IMG/VR virus record: IMGVR_UViG_3300020185_000228
Coordinates: 1 to 26,297 of that record
Strand: one strand, 5' to 3'
Source: a virus
Length of the DNA: 26,297 nucleotides
The position numbers and the translations under genes were made by a program. Positions 12,797 through 20,089 of the stretch are shown here, piece after piece; position 1 is the first letter of the stretch, and every line of letters starts with the position of its first letter. The notes under the pieces were generated by a model. The model made no database searches, was not told the origin of the DNA, and saw nothing but the letters and a program-made list of their open reading frames with translations.

Positions 12797-12929
12797 TAAT
12801 TTTTTGCTCTTCTTTGATTGGCAAGATTTCTTCAGTGAGCCACTTATCGCACTCAGGGCAGCGAGCAGGCAGCCGAGCAATCATGCCAGTTCTGCAATGA
12901 TAACACACGTGTGTCAGTTTCGTTTTCAT
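12774..12929 (-). CDS. 51-residue zinc-ribbon protein
   Basis: Starts at the ATG 12927-12929. VCYHCRTGMIARLPARCPEC gives C-x2-C (9, 12) and C-x2-C (24, 27), a zinc ribbon; the C-terminus is charged (KEEQKINASKQTD). A TATAAT box ends 7 bases before the ATG, so the transcript probably begins at or next to the start codon (leaderless). Upstream extension to 12965 would run through the promoter and is unlikely. Confidence 0.7.
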   Translation of the reverse strand: MKTKLTHVCYHCRTGMIARLPARCPECDKWLTEEILPIKEEQKINASKQTD

Positions 12930-12936
12930 AATATCT

Positions 12937-12965
12937 ATTATACCATTGATTTGGGCAATAAACAA
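12937..12965 (-). promoter_or_regulatory. Sigma-70-type promoter, leaderless
   Basis: TTGTTT (12960-12965), 17-base spacer ending TGG, and TATAAT (12937-12942): an extended -10 promoter. The predicted start is about 12930, next to the ATG of the zinc-ribbon gene. Confidence 0.6.
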
Positions 12966-12974
12966 GAAAAAAGC

Positions 12975-13325
12975 TTATTCGATAAGTAAAAGATAGTCAC
13001 CGTTGAACAGTCCTGTAGTGTTGCATAATGCGCGTGAGGGGTGTGTAGTCCAAGTAACCGTATACTCTCGATCATGGTAGGCTTCAATAACCACACCAAT
13101 ATATAGATCATCAACAGATGCATTCCCTGCAATTATTTTTCGATACGCCGGCGCAACAGTCACCAAATCTCCAACGTCAAAACTGCGCGATTCAGCCAGA
13201 ACCTTATGCAAGCTTTTAAATACGTGAGCATCAGGGCTTATCGGTGTCCAGTGCGTCTCTTTTAATAATTCACCCGAGCCGCTAATAGCGCTTATAAACT
13301 TTTTGCCAGAAGATTCATCGCCCAT
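12975..13325 (-). CDS. GDLV-family protein with N-terminal extension
   Basis: The protein has 116 residues. The first 47 (MGDESSGKKFISAISGSGEL and onward) are an extension not seen in the other members; then FDVGDLVTVAP, YIGVVIEAYHDREYTVTW and NGDYLLLIE form the family barrel. No ribosome site is obvious at the ATG. The 93-base gap upstream (13326-13418) holds two A-rich tracts but no recognised signal. Function unknown. Confidence 0.7.
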   Translation of the reverse strand: MGDESSGKKFISAISGSGELLKETHWTPISPDAHVFKSLHKVLAESRSFDVGDLVTVAPAYRKIIAGNASVDDLYIGVVIEAYHDREYTVTWTTHPSRALCNTTGLFNGDYLLLIE

Positions 13326-13418
13326 GCGGTATATAGAACGTTCCTGCTTGTTTTACGAATCGATTTTTTTTCCCTATATTTTTTTTGCCAACCAGCACAC
13401 ACTAGCAAACCTTCTAGC

Positions 13419-13742
13419 TTACATTTTTCCTCTGCTAATCAAAGTTAAAGCACCTGCTCCAATCTTAATCGTGCAAGGTGGATAACCAAATAACATTAAT
13501 GAGTCGAATTCTGTTCTACGAATATTAAAAAAATGCACGGTAAGGATATCCCCAAGATGTCCAGCGCCAGAAATTGTTGTTTTGCCTAGCACAATACCAA
13601 TGCGACCGGGTTTCTCTGGATCCAACCAAGGAGATCGATCTATTAACTCACTCTTTGGATTATCTTTATTGTAAACAATACGAGGAGGGTCTGCATTCCA
13701 AACTAAATCTCCATCATAAAACTGTTTAAGCTCAGCAGCCAT
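13419..13742 (-). CDS. GDLV-family protein
   Basis: The protein has 107 residues. FYDGDLVWNADPPR, GRIGIVLGKTT, DILTVHFFNIR and AGALTLISRG are the four family strands in order, with a longer loop (NKDNPKSELIDRSPWLDPEK) after the first. A promoter is seen at 13767-13794, so it probably heads its own transcript. Confidence 0.75.
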   Translation of the reverse strand: MAAELKQFYDGDLVWNADPPRIVYNKDNPKSELIDRSPWLDPEKPGRIGIVLGKTTISGAGHLGDILTVHFFNIRRTEFDSLMLFGYPPCTIKIGAGALTLISRGKM

Positions 13743-13766
13743 TATTAACTCACAGCCGCTGTAAAT

Positions 13767-13794
13767 ATTATAATGCCAATCAGTCGTCGTACAA
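13767..13794 (-). promoter_or_regulatory. Sigma-70-type promoter
   Basis: TTGTAC (13789-13794), a 16-base spacer and TATAAT (13767-13772), about 25 bases before the ATG at 13742. Upstream is a GC-rich tract with GGCGC/GCGCC hairpin halves near 13817-13830 but no T run, so I do not call a terminator. Confidence 0.55.
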
Positions 13795-13889
13795 TTAAAT
13801 CTAAGTCAAGCCATGGGCGCCCACGCGCCGGCAAAGCTAATAGGGTGCTAGCAACGTTGGCGCGGAATAGGGACAGTGTTGGCTAATGA

Positions 13890-14324
13890 TTAATTTTTTG
13901 TTGGTTTCAGCGCTGCTAGCATCGATTTTGTGCCGTGACGTTTGATCGCTTGACGTATATCCCCTAAAGGGAACTGACCGTCGCTAGCGAACTTCCGAAG
14001 CAGGTGAACATATTTGCGTCCACCGTATTTTCTAGAACGTGATGCCATCCATTTAACAAGCAAGACCACATCAGAATCGTCGATATCGAGGTTATCGCTA
14101 GCATCCATCCACTCTCTCCAATCGTCCCATAATGCCATGGCATCGTCAAACTCTTTTTCTTCAGGTGGTATTACGGGCTCTGGTGGTAACTTTGCTTTCG
14201 GTTTCGGCATGCGCGCAGGGTCCACGTCAAACCCTAACGCGGGATCGAACACTTTAGCCTCTGTCAGAACAGCGCTAAGCTCTTCCTTGATAATCTGCTT
14301 AAGTCTTACTTTGGTTATCTTCAT
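13890..14324 (-). CDS. Protein with IIKEELSAVLTEA leader, unknown function
   Basis: The protein has 144 residues from the ATG at 14322-14324 with AGGAG 10 bases upstream; the frame continues to 14405 but that part lacks a ribosome site. The leader MKITKVRLKQIIKEELSAVL then TEAK closely matches the spacers of the composite protein at 7886-9067 and carries I-K-E and L-T-E sites. A proline-rich linker (about 30-55) leads to a helical domain (FDDAMALWDDWREWMDASDN, LLRKFASDGQFPLGDIRQAI). Perhaps a second class of packaged proteins; inference only. An ACTATTTA motif lies 36 bases upstream. Confidence 0.7.
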   Translation of the reverse strand: MKITKVRLKQIIKEELSAVLTEAKVFDPALGFDVDPARMPKPKAKLPPEPVIPPEEKEFDDAMALWDDWREWMDASDNLDIDDSDVVLLVKWMASRSRKYGGRKYVHLLRKFASDGQFPLGDIRQAIKRHGTKSMLAALKPTKN

Positions 14325-14441
14325 TGTGTCGCGACTCCTTAATCTGTTGTATACGAATGTAAATAGTGTATTGTGTGGTATAAGTCTGGAAAATTTTAGG
14401 CGCAATATTTTTGCCCGCGTGGCAGCTGCCGTTGGTTTTAA

Positions 14442-14636
14442 TCATATCTTTTCGAAGAGATCCTTAGAACACCAGGTACCTGTCCAATCATTTTTGTATG
14501 CTATTTTTATTTCGGTGGTTTCCGCGCTAAGCTCAAGTACAATGCAAATAGCATGGGCGTAATATAGCTCATAGAACTTATGCTTAAGCGCTATATCCCT
14601 CATCTTAACTAAATCTCCTACTTCGAAGTCTTCCAT
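14442..14636 (-). CDS. Small GDLV-family protein
   Basis: The protein has 64 residues, close to a minimal family member: MEDFEVGDLVKMRDIALKH, YAHAICIVLEL, TEIKIAYKNDWTGTWC, SKDLFEKI. A dyad (TTCCGA-ATATC-TCGGAA, 14671-14687) lies 35 bases upstream. It is the first gene after the long non-coding block. Confidence 0.75.
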   Translation of the reverse strand: MEDFEVGDLVKMRDIALKHKFYELYYAHAICIVLELSAETTEIKIAYKNDWTGTWCSKDLFEKI

Positions 14637-14670
14637 ATCTGCTATTTTTTATTCCTGGGTTTTTTTGGGA

Positions 14671-14687
14671 TTCCGAATATCTCGGAA
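14671..14687. repeat. Dyad upstream of the 14442-14636 gene
   Basis: TTCCGA-ATATC-TCGGAA, a perfect 6-bp inverted repeat with a 5-base loop. Could be an operator or weak hairpin. Confidence 0.4.
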
Positions 14688-14757
14688 AATATTGGCGGTA
14701 TTGTGAATGTCCTAAGCGCAGCCTACACAGTTAACCAATCCATGGAGACATACATTC

Positions 14758-14785
14758 GGGTATAGGGGGTAGGGGGGGTCCCCCA
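14758..14785 (+). other. G-run tract (G-quadruplex-capable) with C-run partner
   Basis: Plus strand: GGG, TATA, GGGGG, TA, GGGGGGG, T, CCCCC. The runs satisfy a four-tract G-quadruplex pattern if the 7-G run supplies two tracts; alternatively GGGGG-T-CCCCC forms a perfect palindrome. It is unique in the window. Confidence 0.5.
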
Positions 14786-14964
14786 CGTTAATCAAATTCT
14801 ATCTTCATTAAGGGAAAGCTCAACTAAGTTACTGTAATCATTAATGATTTAAAATGCACACTTAAGCGATACTGTAGCATATTGTATACAAATTGCTTAA
14901 TATTCCACTTAATTTGCTTATCATTAGCCAATATGAGCTCATATGTCGATTAATATTAGTGTTA

Positions 14965-14993
14965 ATTATAGCATATGATTATAATATAAGCAA
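14965..14993 (-). promoter_or_regulatory. Sigma-70 promoter in the non-coding block (downstream copy)
   Basis: TTGCTT (14988-14993), 17-base spacer ending ATATGC, TATAAT (14965-14970). No coding frame follows for about 330 bases. Confidence 0.6.
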
Positions 14994-15101
14994 GGGTTAA
15001 TAGTATAAGCTTAGGCTAGCATGCTATAGCGCTAGCGTACCGTAAGCTTATCTTATTTAATCTCCGTCCATGGAGCTGCTAGCTATCTCTTAGCTTATTC
15101 T

Positions 15102-15131
15102 ATTATAGCATATATTAGTCTAGACTGTCAA
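15102..15131 (-). promoter_or_regulatory. Near-consensus sigma-70 promoter in the non-coding block
   Basis: TTGACA (15126-15131), 18-base spacer ending ATATGC, TATAAT (15102-15107): both hexamers are perfect consensus. The next gene start is 465 bases downstream, so it probably makes a long leader, an ncRNA or an origin transcript. It shares the ATATGCTATAAT block with the second promoter. Confidence 0.7.
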
Positions 15132-15147
15132 GCATTATGTTATATAT

Positions 15148-15167
15148 TGCCGGCGGAGATGCCGGCA
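15148..15167. repeat. GC-rich hairpin upstream of the consensus promoter
   Basis: TGCCGGC, loop GGAGAT, GCCGGCA: a perfect 7-bp stem. No T tract in either direction, so not a standard terminator. It sits 17 bases before the -35 box. Confidence 0.5.
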
Positions 15168-15526
15168 CTGTAACTGATACATTAACGCACTATTAGCTAA
15201 TCGTAGGCAATACGTATTAGATGGTTCTGTTAAGCATTCGGGCAATATGGGGAAGGCTGTTAGTCTGTTGGTCCTGTTGGTGTCTACGTACTAAACCCCC
15301 ACACACAGTTCTAACAATTTATAAATACGACAAATAACATAATAGCATCATATAACCTAACTAACCTTTACTAAACTACCTAAGACCACTTACATTATAA
15401 CGGGTTAGAGTTAACTTAACTCCGAGTGTACATTGGATTTAGATACTGTAATACCTAATGATGCTTGTCTTCTTACTATTACTCTTGCTTAATAACTTTC
15501 GTTAACTTGGGTTTGTTTTATATTCT

Positions 15527-15781
15527 TTATAACATCTCTCGGACCTTTTCATTCGTTTCGTTTGTTTGATAAAGCTTCTTCATATGGTGCAGAAGGGAAT
15601 GATCGATTAGTAAAGGGGTTGACTCTCCTGCAATCAGTATCTTATGGTTCTTGATTATCAGACCATCATCACGATGAGGAATAAGATCCTTTCCGATGTA
15701 AAGAGCTATCTTATTATTGATGTTTGGAGTCAGGCGACTTACCGTTCCAAACTTTACCAGATCACCCGGCTTAACTTGCAT
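15527..15781 (-). CDS. Small GDLV-family protein
   Basis: The protein has 84 residues. MQVKPGDLVKFGTVSR at the N-terminus, then KIALYIGKDLI and the LIIKNHKILIAG strands, followed by a helical tail (LLHHMKKLYQTNETNEKV) longer than in relatives. Last gene of the operon starting at the promoter 17304-17364. Function unknown. Confidence 0.7.
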   Translation of the reverse strand: MQVKPGDLVKFGTVSRLTPNINNKIALYIGKDLIPHRDDGLIIKNHKILIAGESTPLLIDHSLLHHMKKLYQTNETNEKVREML

Positions 15782-15807
15782 TCTTCTTTATCCCTTTGCC
15801 TTGTTGC

Positions 15808-16101
15808 TTAGAACTGCTCTAATTGTGGGTGAATAGATGGATGACCAGCCCAACGAGCTATAGACCAGTTAGCCTTAGAAGTAAATAGGGTATCATCCTT
15901 TCGTTGAAAGAATCGTGTCTTTGTCTTGTGCCATTCTTCTGTCTTTGGGCATCGTGCTAAGTGCTCTACTGCATACATTGCTGTACACAGTTTGTTATCC
16001 TCTAGGACGTCTGCTGTTAATACGATACCTGTCACTGTAATATCCAACATATCGATTAGCACTGTTTGATCTTTCTTAAGCTTCATGCTGTTATTAGTCA
16101 C
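15808..16101 (-). CDS. Small protein, diverged GDLV relative
   Basis: The protein has 97 residues if it begins at the GTG 16099-16101; an ATG at 16084-16086 gives 92. KKDQTVLIDMLDITVTGIVL has the two core strands (TVLI, GIVL) without GD. LCTAMYAVEHLARCP and WSIARWAGHPSIHPQLEQF are distinctive, with a Trp-rich end. Not recognised further. 51 bases separate it from the preceding gene. Confidence 0.6.
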   Translation of the reverse strand: MTNNSMKLKKDQTVLIDMLDITVTGIVLTADVLEDNKLCTAMYAVEHLARCPKTEEWHKTKTRFFQRKDDTLFTSKANWSIARWAGHPSIHPQLEQF

Positions 16102-16152
16102 TTTGTTTTATTCTCTCTGCCGGTTATCTCTGGGATCTCTGTTCTCTCCTCT

Positions 16153-16968
16153 CTACTTCATCTTTCGCGCCTTCATAATGTGACGTTCTTCTACTGTTTC
16201 TACTTGTCCTGCGCCGACGGGTAGAACGTGATACCGCTTGGCACCTTTGCAAGAGGATACAATAGGCTCGGCATCAGCCTTAATTACTAGCAACTTCTTA
16301 GACTCCCAAGACCTGCCACGGTTTGGGCTAGTACTTCGAAGCTGAACCCAGGTTCCCTTACTGTACTTGGGTTCAGCGTGGTGCGCAGTTAGAACCCTCT
16401 TAGCGTACTTATTCTGCGTGATCTTGTTGTATTGTGCGAAAGATGGAACAAAGTCTTTATCCGATAATACGGTCTCAGAGACGTTATGAAAGTAATTTGT
16501 ACCATGCTCATAATAGTGTGCTAGCACCATAAGATCATCTCTCATACCGTTCTTGTTCGCCCTGTAGTCTACAGCGAACTGTTCACGTGTAAGCTTAATC
16601 TCAGGCGTGTTCTCGGATTCAATCTTGCGCAGGGTTGCTAGTTGATTGGGTGACATATGATAATGCGCGCTTGTTGCCTGTCTTTGCAGACTTTCAACAA
16701 AGCCGCTCGACCAGCTATTTGGCTCAACTAGTTCTTTAAGGTTGTTAAGTCGATCGAGCATACTCTTATTAGCGTCTTCTGCTTCTGATAACTTAACTGG
16801 ATCATATCTTTCCTCTAGCCTTTGCACCCAGGCAGCGCGCCCGGCAGACAAAGACCTCTTTGATTCATAATAACACAAGAGGCTTTCAACTAAGTTAAGA
16901 TCATATTCTGAAAGACTGTTATTAGACTTCAAGGCTAGCAGTCGGGTTCCGTAAGTTACTCTAGGCAT
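16153..16968 (-). CDS. 271-residue protein of unknown function with SH3-like C-terminus
   Basis: The first 200 residues are helical (YDLNLVESLLCYYESKRSLS, KLSEAEDANKSMLDRLNNLK) and include a His/Tyr-rich stretch, DDLMVLAHYYEHGTNYFHNV. The last 70 residues (YSKGTWVQLRSTSPN, KKLLVIKADAEP, RYHVLPVGAGQVETVEERHI) look like the GDLV barrel fused to a larger protein. GGAGG at the end of the upstream gene serves as ribosome site, 3 bases separating stop and start. No enzyme motif seen. Confidence 0.65.
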   Translation of the reverse strand: MPRVTYGTRLLALKSNNSLSEYDLNLVESLLCYYESKRSLSAGRAAWVQRLEERYDPVKLSEAEDANKSMLDRLNNLKELVEPNSWSSGFVESLQRQATSAHYHMSPNQLATLRKIESENTPEIKLTREQFAVDYRANKNGMRDDLMVLAHYYEHGTNYFHNVSETVLSDKDFVPSFAQYNKITQNKYAKRVLTAHHAEPKYSKGTWVQLRSTSPNRGRSWESKKLLVIKADAEPIVSSCKGAKRYHVLPVGAGQVETVEERHIMKARKMK

Positions 16969-16971
16969 ATT

Positions 16972-17283
16972 TCAAGCTCCTCCGTTGCTGCTTTCGCGCT
17001 TGGCGTCTTCAGCGTCAAGCTCCGCCAGATCCTTAGCAATGTCCGCAACAGTGAGCTTGCGAGTTTTGCGCGCTTTGTTTGCTGCGCGATCCAGCGCTCC
17101 CCAACGCCTAGAGTTAGCTGGATGCTTGCAGACGTGCAGGTTTTCGATTCCAAGCGCGCTAAAGCGCCTCAGAGCGCCTGTAGCTGCGCGCAGGCTGTCA
17201 GGCTTGGTTAGGACCGTCTCGCGGGCAGAGAGCCGACCAGCGGCATCTAGGGATAGGTGGGTCTTGCTTAGGTAATACTTCAT
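16972..17283 (-). CDS. 103-residue basic protein, first gene of an early operon
   Basis: Starts MKYYLSKTHLSLDAAGRLSA; about 21 Arg/Lys residues, with RRFSALGIENLHVCKHPANS and an Ala/Lys-rich helix (KARKTRKLTVADIAKDLAEL). Unrecognised; its basic character would suit nucleic acid or host-protein binding. AAGGAAG provides a ribosome site. It follows the compound promoter at 17304-17364 by about 20 bases. Base composition is GC-richer than the left half of the window. Confidence 0.65.
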   Translation of the reverse strand: MKYYLSKTHLSLDAAGRLSARETVLTKPDSLRAATGALRRFSALGIENLHVCKHPANSRRWGALDRAANKARKTRKLTVADIAKDLAELDAEDAKRESSNGGA

Positions 17284-17303
17284 TCTTTCGCTTCCTTGAT
17301 TGA

Positions 17304-17364
17304 TGTATACATTATCTCATATGCGAGAGGGAAAGTCAACCCGGTTCTGTCAAGGGGTTGTCAA
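17304..17364 (-). promoter_or_regulatory. Compound early promoter, copy 1 (ATGTATACAT type)
   Basis: Minus sense: TTGACA (17359-17364), N5, TTGACA (17348-17353), N8, TTGACT (17334-17339) as -35, 17-base spacer, GATAAT (17311-17316), then palindrome ATGTATACAT overlapping the start site. Drives the gene at 16972-17283 and three genes beyond it. Confidence 0.85.
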
Positions 17365-17381
17365 GTCTTTTCGACATCCGA

Positions 17382-18674
17382 TCAACCATCTACAGCTATG
17401 ATCCGCTCGTTGGTTTTAAAGTAAGGGCGATCTGCGTTAGCTTTGTTCGTCATCCACATCCTCTGACACTTGCTAGCGATAGGCTTAGGCGCGCACAAGT
17501 CTGTTAGCACGATATGACCATCAAAGCCCTGTTCGTTAACGTACTTAGTTGGGGCGTTAAAGCAAGTACCGCCATTCAATACCCGCTCAGTGACCCTAGT
17601 TTGTCCCTTCTTCCAGACATATACCTTATCTTTTGCAACTTTTGTATCAAAGGGAACGATCGTGAATTCAGCAATTTGAGCTAGCTTGTTCAGTTCTGAG
17701 AAAAACATAGCCAGCATATTATCATCGACAGATCCAGACTGATCGATACTAATCGCAATCTTTGCGTGACGGCGCACGCGCTTACCAGCGTGAACACGAG
17801 GAAAGCGCTTGTTAAGGCGTCGAGGAGTCGATTGCTTATCAGACCGCTGAGATGTTTTAACGAAATACCTAAGAACCTTACGCCAATCGATCTTAGTTGT
17901 AATACGTTCCATAATCGACTGGCGCATACTGCGGGAAACTGTACCCCAACTGCGAGACTTTTCAGCTTCTTCAGCTGCGCTCTTGATAGCATCCTTTAAG
18001 CGTTCTTTGGCGATCTCCTGGGTTGTACTGTCACCCTCTCCAAATCCTTCGTGAGAATCAAAAGAATCAGCACCACCAAAAGGATCACCACCAGAGGGAT
18101 CGCCACTCTCGCTAGAGCCTTCCCCACTCTCGCTGGAACCCTCGCCCTCTTCTTTCTCCTGCTCTTCCCCCATCTTCTTAAGTGCTATCAAATACCACTC
18201 ATAAGACATACAAGACGGAAGATCTTTAAATGGACCCTCGCCAGGAAATACTCCAACCATAGGATTGCCCGATGGCATCATAGGACCAGGGTTTGATTCG
18301 CTTGGCAGCTTTCCCTTCATCTCTGGCAAACCGTTAATAGCGAGATCCATCGCGATATTATCGATACGCTGAATACCCTCGGATGGCTTGCGTCCGGTAA
18401 CGTGTTCGAATATGAGATGATAAAATTCGTGCATCAGAACGCCAAGCTTGTGTTCATCGCTCAGCGCTCCCATGAACTCAGGGTTATACAACAATTCAAA
18501 CTGCGCTGTATCCGGGTTCATACGGACACCGGCGGTAGGAATCGCGTTAGTTGGAGTCTTATCAATTCGCCGCGAGATAGAAGCAAAGAACGGCTCTTTG
18601 AGCAGCAGGCGCGCAGCGTGCATATTAAGGTTGAAAGCGATGGGTTCGGGCTTAGGATCTTCAGTGTTCATCAT
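17382..18674 (-). CDS. Metallopeptidase-like/VWA domain protein (MoxR partner), leaderless
   Basis: The protein has 430 residues. The N-terminal domain has VLMHEFYHLIFEHVTG (His82, Glu83, His86) and NIAMDLAIN, the pattern of DUF2201-type VWA proteins with a metallopeptidase-like first domain. A low-complexity Gly/Ser/Glu linker (about 176-218) follows. The C-terminal VWA-like domain keeps the MIDAS metal site: IDQSGS (Asp312, Ser314, Ser316), GGT (Thr371) and LTDL (Asp393). Such proteins work with MoxR AAA ATPases, here encoded just upstream in the same direction. The ATG falls exactly at the predicted transcription start, so translation is probably leaderless. Confidence 0.85.
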   Translation of the reverse strand: MMNTEDPKPEPIAFNLNMHAARLLLKEPFFASISRRIDKTPTNAIPTAGVRMNPDTAQFELLYNPEFMGALSDEHKLGVLMHEFYHLIFEHVTGRKPSEGIQRIDNIAMDLAINGLPEMKGKLPSESNPGPMMPSGNPMVGVFPGEGPFKDLPSCMSYEWYLIALKKMGEEQEKEEGEGSSESGEGSSESGDPSGGDPFGGADSFDSHEGFGEGDSTTQEIAKERLKDAIKSAAEEAEKSRSWGTVSRSMRQSIMERITTKIDWRKVLRYFVKTSQRSDKQSTPRRLNKRFPRVHAGKRVRRHAKIAISIDQSGSVDDNMLAMFFSELNKLAQIAEFTIVPFDTKVAKDKVYVWKKGQTRVTERVLNGGTCFNAPTKYVNEQGFDGHIVLTDLCAPKPIASKCQRMWMTNKANADRPYFKTNERIIAVDG

Positions 18675-18734
18675 GTATACATTATCTCATATGCGAGAGA
18701 GAAAGTCAACCTAGTTCTGTCAAGTAGATGTCAA
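18674..18734 (-). promoter_or_regulatory. Compound early promoter, copy 2 (leaderless, ATGTATACAT type)
   Basis: TTGACA (18729-18734), TTGACA (18718-18723), TTGACT (18704-18709), 17-base spacer, GATAAT (18681-18686). The next six bases are GTATAC, then the ATG of the VWA gene at position +1. The two distal hexamers overlap the end of the gene at 18720-19010, whose stop TGA is part of one TTGACA. Confidence 0.85.
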
Positions 18735-19010
18735 CTCCCACTCGGCAGCTAGCTCCGTTTCGCTAACTGAGATCTCCTTTCCTGTCGATGGGTTGATGAC
18801 TTTATAAGCAAGGCGCGTACCGCCCCACTTTTCCGATTTAAGATCATCTTTCGATGTTCCGTAACGTGGGCGATGCGTATCACGAACTTCGATCACAATG
18901 TGCAACGCAGCAGATCCGCTAGCGGATCTGCGCACGATTAGCTCGCCTTTGACCAAAGGTCTATCAATTGTTGATAGACTCTTAATCATCGCCAAGCGGC
19001 GCGATCTCAC
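18720..19010 (-). CDS. 96-residue protein between the ATPase and VWA genes
   Basis: Begins at GTG (19008-19010) overlapping the ATPase stop as GTGA, or at the ATG of MIKSLSTIDRP seven codons later. RPLVKGELIVRRSASGSAAL, HIVIEVRDTH, GGTRLAYKVINPSTGKEISV and SETELAAEWEL suggest a small beta-rich fold, somewhat like the GDLV barrels. Co-transcribed with the MoxR-type ATPase; it could adapt ATPase to VWA protein, but this is inference. Its end overlaps the next promoter. Confidence 0.65.
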   Translation of the reverse strand: MRSRRLAMIKSLSTIDRPLVKGELIVRRSASGSAALHIVIEVRDTHRPRYGTSKDDLKSEKWGGTRLAYKVINPSTGKEISVSETELAAEWELTST

Positions 19011-20089
19011 TGATTGCCGCCAAGGATTTCAACAAGGTGCTCGGAAACACGTCGACCGCTAGCGGATTGCGCCTTGTGGAGCGCGATCACATTCTCAATC
19101 TTCTCGGTATCGCCGATCGCTGTCCAGAGCTTCATGGCGACCTCGCTAGGGAGCGTTACAAAGTACTCCGCAAGGTTCGAAATCTGATCAGCGGAAAGTT
19201 CGACATCAAATACCTTCGAAGCTTCGAACTTCTCAATCATTGCAGAATGATCATTAATGCCCCACTTTGCTGTCTTATCGATCTCTCCTCGTTCTAGGAT
19301 ATCTTCGATCGAAACCTGCCATTCGTACTTTTCAACAAAATCACGAAAGGATACAGCTGCTTCAAAGCCAACAAATGCGGTTGCGAGATGAAAGAGCAGA
19401 TCGCGATCGCCTTCCTCATCAAACACACCAGCCGGCACCAGGGTATCGTTAAGGCGCGTCCAAGATCGACGAGAAGGATAAACCTTATTAGGCTCGTAAT
19501 CCCCAATGTGCTCCAAATGTGTGCGGTTGTGATTGATGAAATCCCACAAAATGCCGTTGACGTTAGCCTGAGCCCACTTAAGCCAATCCTCAACAGAGGG
19601 ATCCACGTCAAATACAGACCATCGATCCAGTTCTGCCGGATCCATCTCTCCAACTTGGTATTGTGAACCGTGATCACCGCCATTGACAGCTGCGATAATC
19701 AAAGTATCAGGGTGCAAATGCCAACCGTTAATCTTGCGGCTATCCGTCAACTCAAATAAGCCTTGACGAACTTCCATTACTGCGCGATCAACCTCATCGA
19801 GAAATAGCACAACTGGGTTAGCGCACGCGGTTACTAGCCAGTCGGGAGCGTTCCAAGTGGTTGCCTTGCGCCCATCGATCTCGGAATCTGCGGTATCTGG
19901 CAATCCCAACAGATCGCCTTCCGTCATTTGAGAGGCGCGACGTTCGATAATCGGCAGCCCACGCTCTTCAGCAATCTGATAAACAACTTGCGACTTTCCG
20001 ACTCCATGACGACCGCGAATAAGGACGGGCAACTTGGCTGCAAGAATGTGGGGTACAACTGAGGTAAAGGTTGCGAAGTCTACGGACAT
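19007..20089 (-). CDS. MoxR-type AAA+ ATPase
   Basis: The protein has 360 residues. Walker A GRHGVGKS at 26-33, Walker B VVLFLDEVDRA at 93-103, sensor-1 IIAAVNGG around Asn136 and an Arg in PAELDRWSVFDVDP (about 156) give a complete MoxR/AAA_5 ATPase. The MTEGDLLGLPD segment (55-65) is the usual insert after the first strand. The C-terminal 150 residues are helical. Family members remodel or load protein complexes together with VWA proteins, and one is encoded two genes downstream. CAGGAG lies 9 bases before the ATG. Promoter at 20129-20194. Confidence 0.9.
   Translation of the reverse strand: MSVDFATFTSVVPHILAAKLPVLIRGRHGVGKSQVVYQIAEERGLPIIERRASQMTEGDLLGLPDTADSEIDGRKATTWNAPDWLVTACANPVVLFLDEVDRAVMEVRQGLFELTDSRKINGWHLHPDTLIIAAVNGGDHGSQYQVGEMDPAELDRWSVFDVDPSVEDWLKWAQANVNGILWDFINHNRTHLEHIGDYEPNKVYPSRRSWTRLNDTLVPAGVFDEEGDRDLLFHLATAFVGFEAAVSFRDFVEKYEWQVSIEDILERGEIDKTAKWGINDHSAMIEKFEASKVFDVELSADQISNLAEYFVTLPSEVAMKLWTAIGDTEKIENVIALHKAQSASGRRVSEHLVEILGGNQ

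Larger units (their letters stand above)
14637..15526. other. 890-bp non-coding block: candidate origin or ncRNA locus
   Basis: No frame of useful length exists on either strand. The block is AT-rich and dense in palindromic words (GCTAGC, AAGCTT, TATAGC, CATATG). It holds a G-run tract (14758-14782), two sigma-70 promoters facing left (14965-14993, 15102-15131), a GC hairpin (15148-15167) and a small dyad (14671-14687). An imperfect inverted repeat built from ATAAGCTTA and GCTAGC lies around 15004-15051. This is the only such gap in a densely packed window and separates the two modules. Replication origin, regulatory RNA or both are possible. Confidence 0.6.

Noticed and set aside
13812-13835. 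GC-rich palindromic stretch as terminator after the gene at 13890
   Set aside because: Only a 5-bp stem (GGCGC/GCGCC) and no T tract follows in the transcription direction.
14014-14562. Plus-strand frame of 182 codons
   Set aside because: Shadow of the genes at 13890 and 14442; Ser-rich translation with no ribosome site, whereas the minus frames have leaders and family motifs.
15438-15506. Plus-strand micro-frame MMLVFLLLLLLNNFR
   Set aside because: Fifteen codons, no ribosome site, no neighbour on that strand; chance product of T/C-rich sequence.
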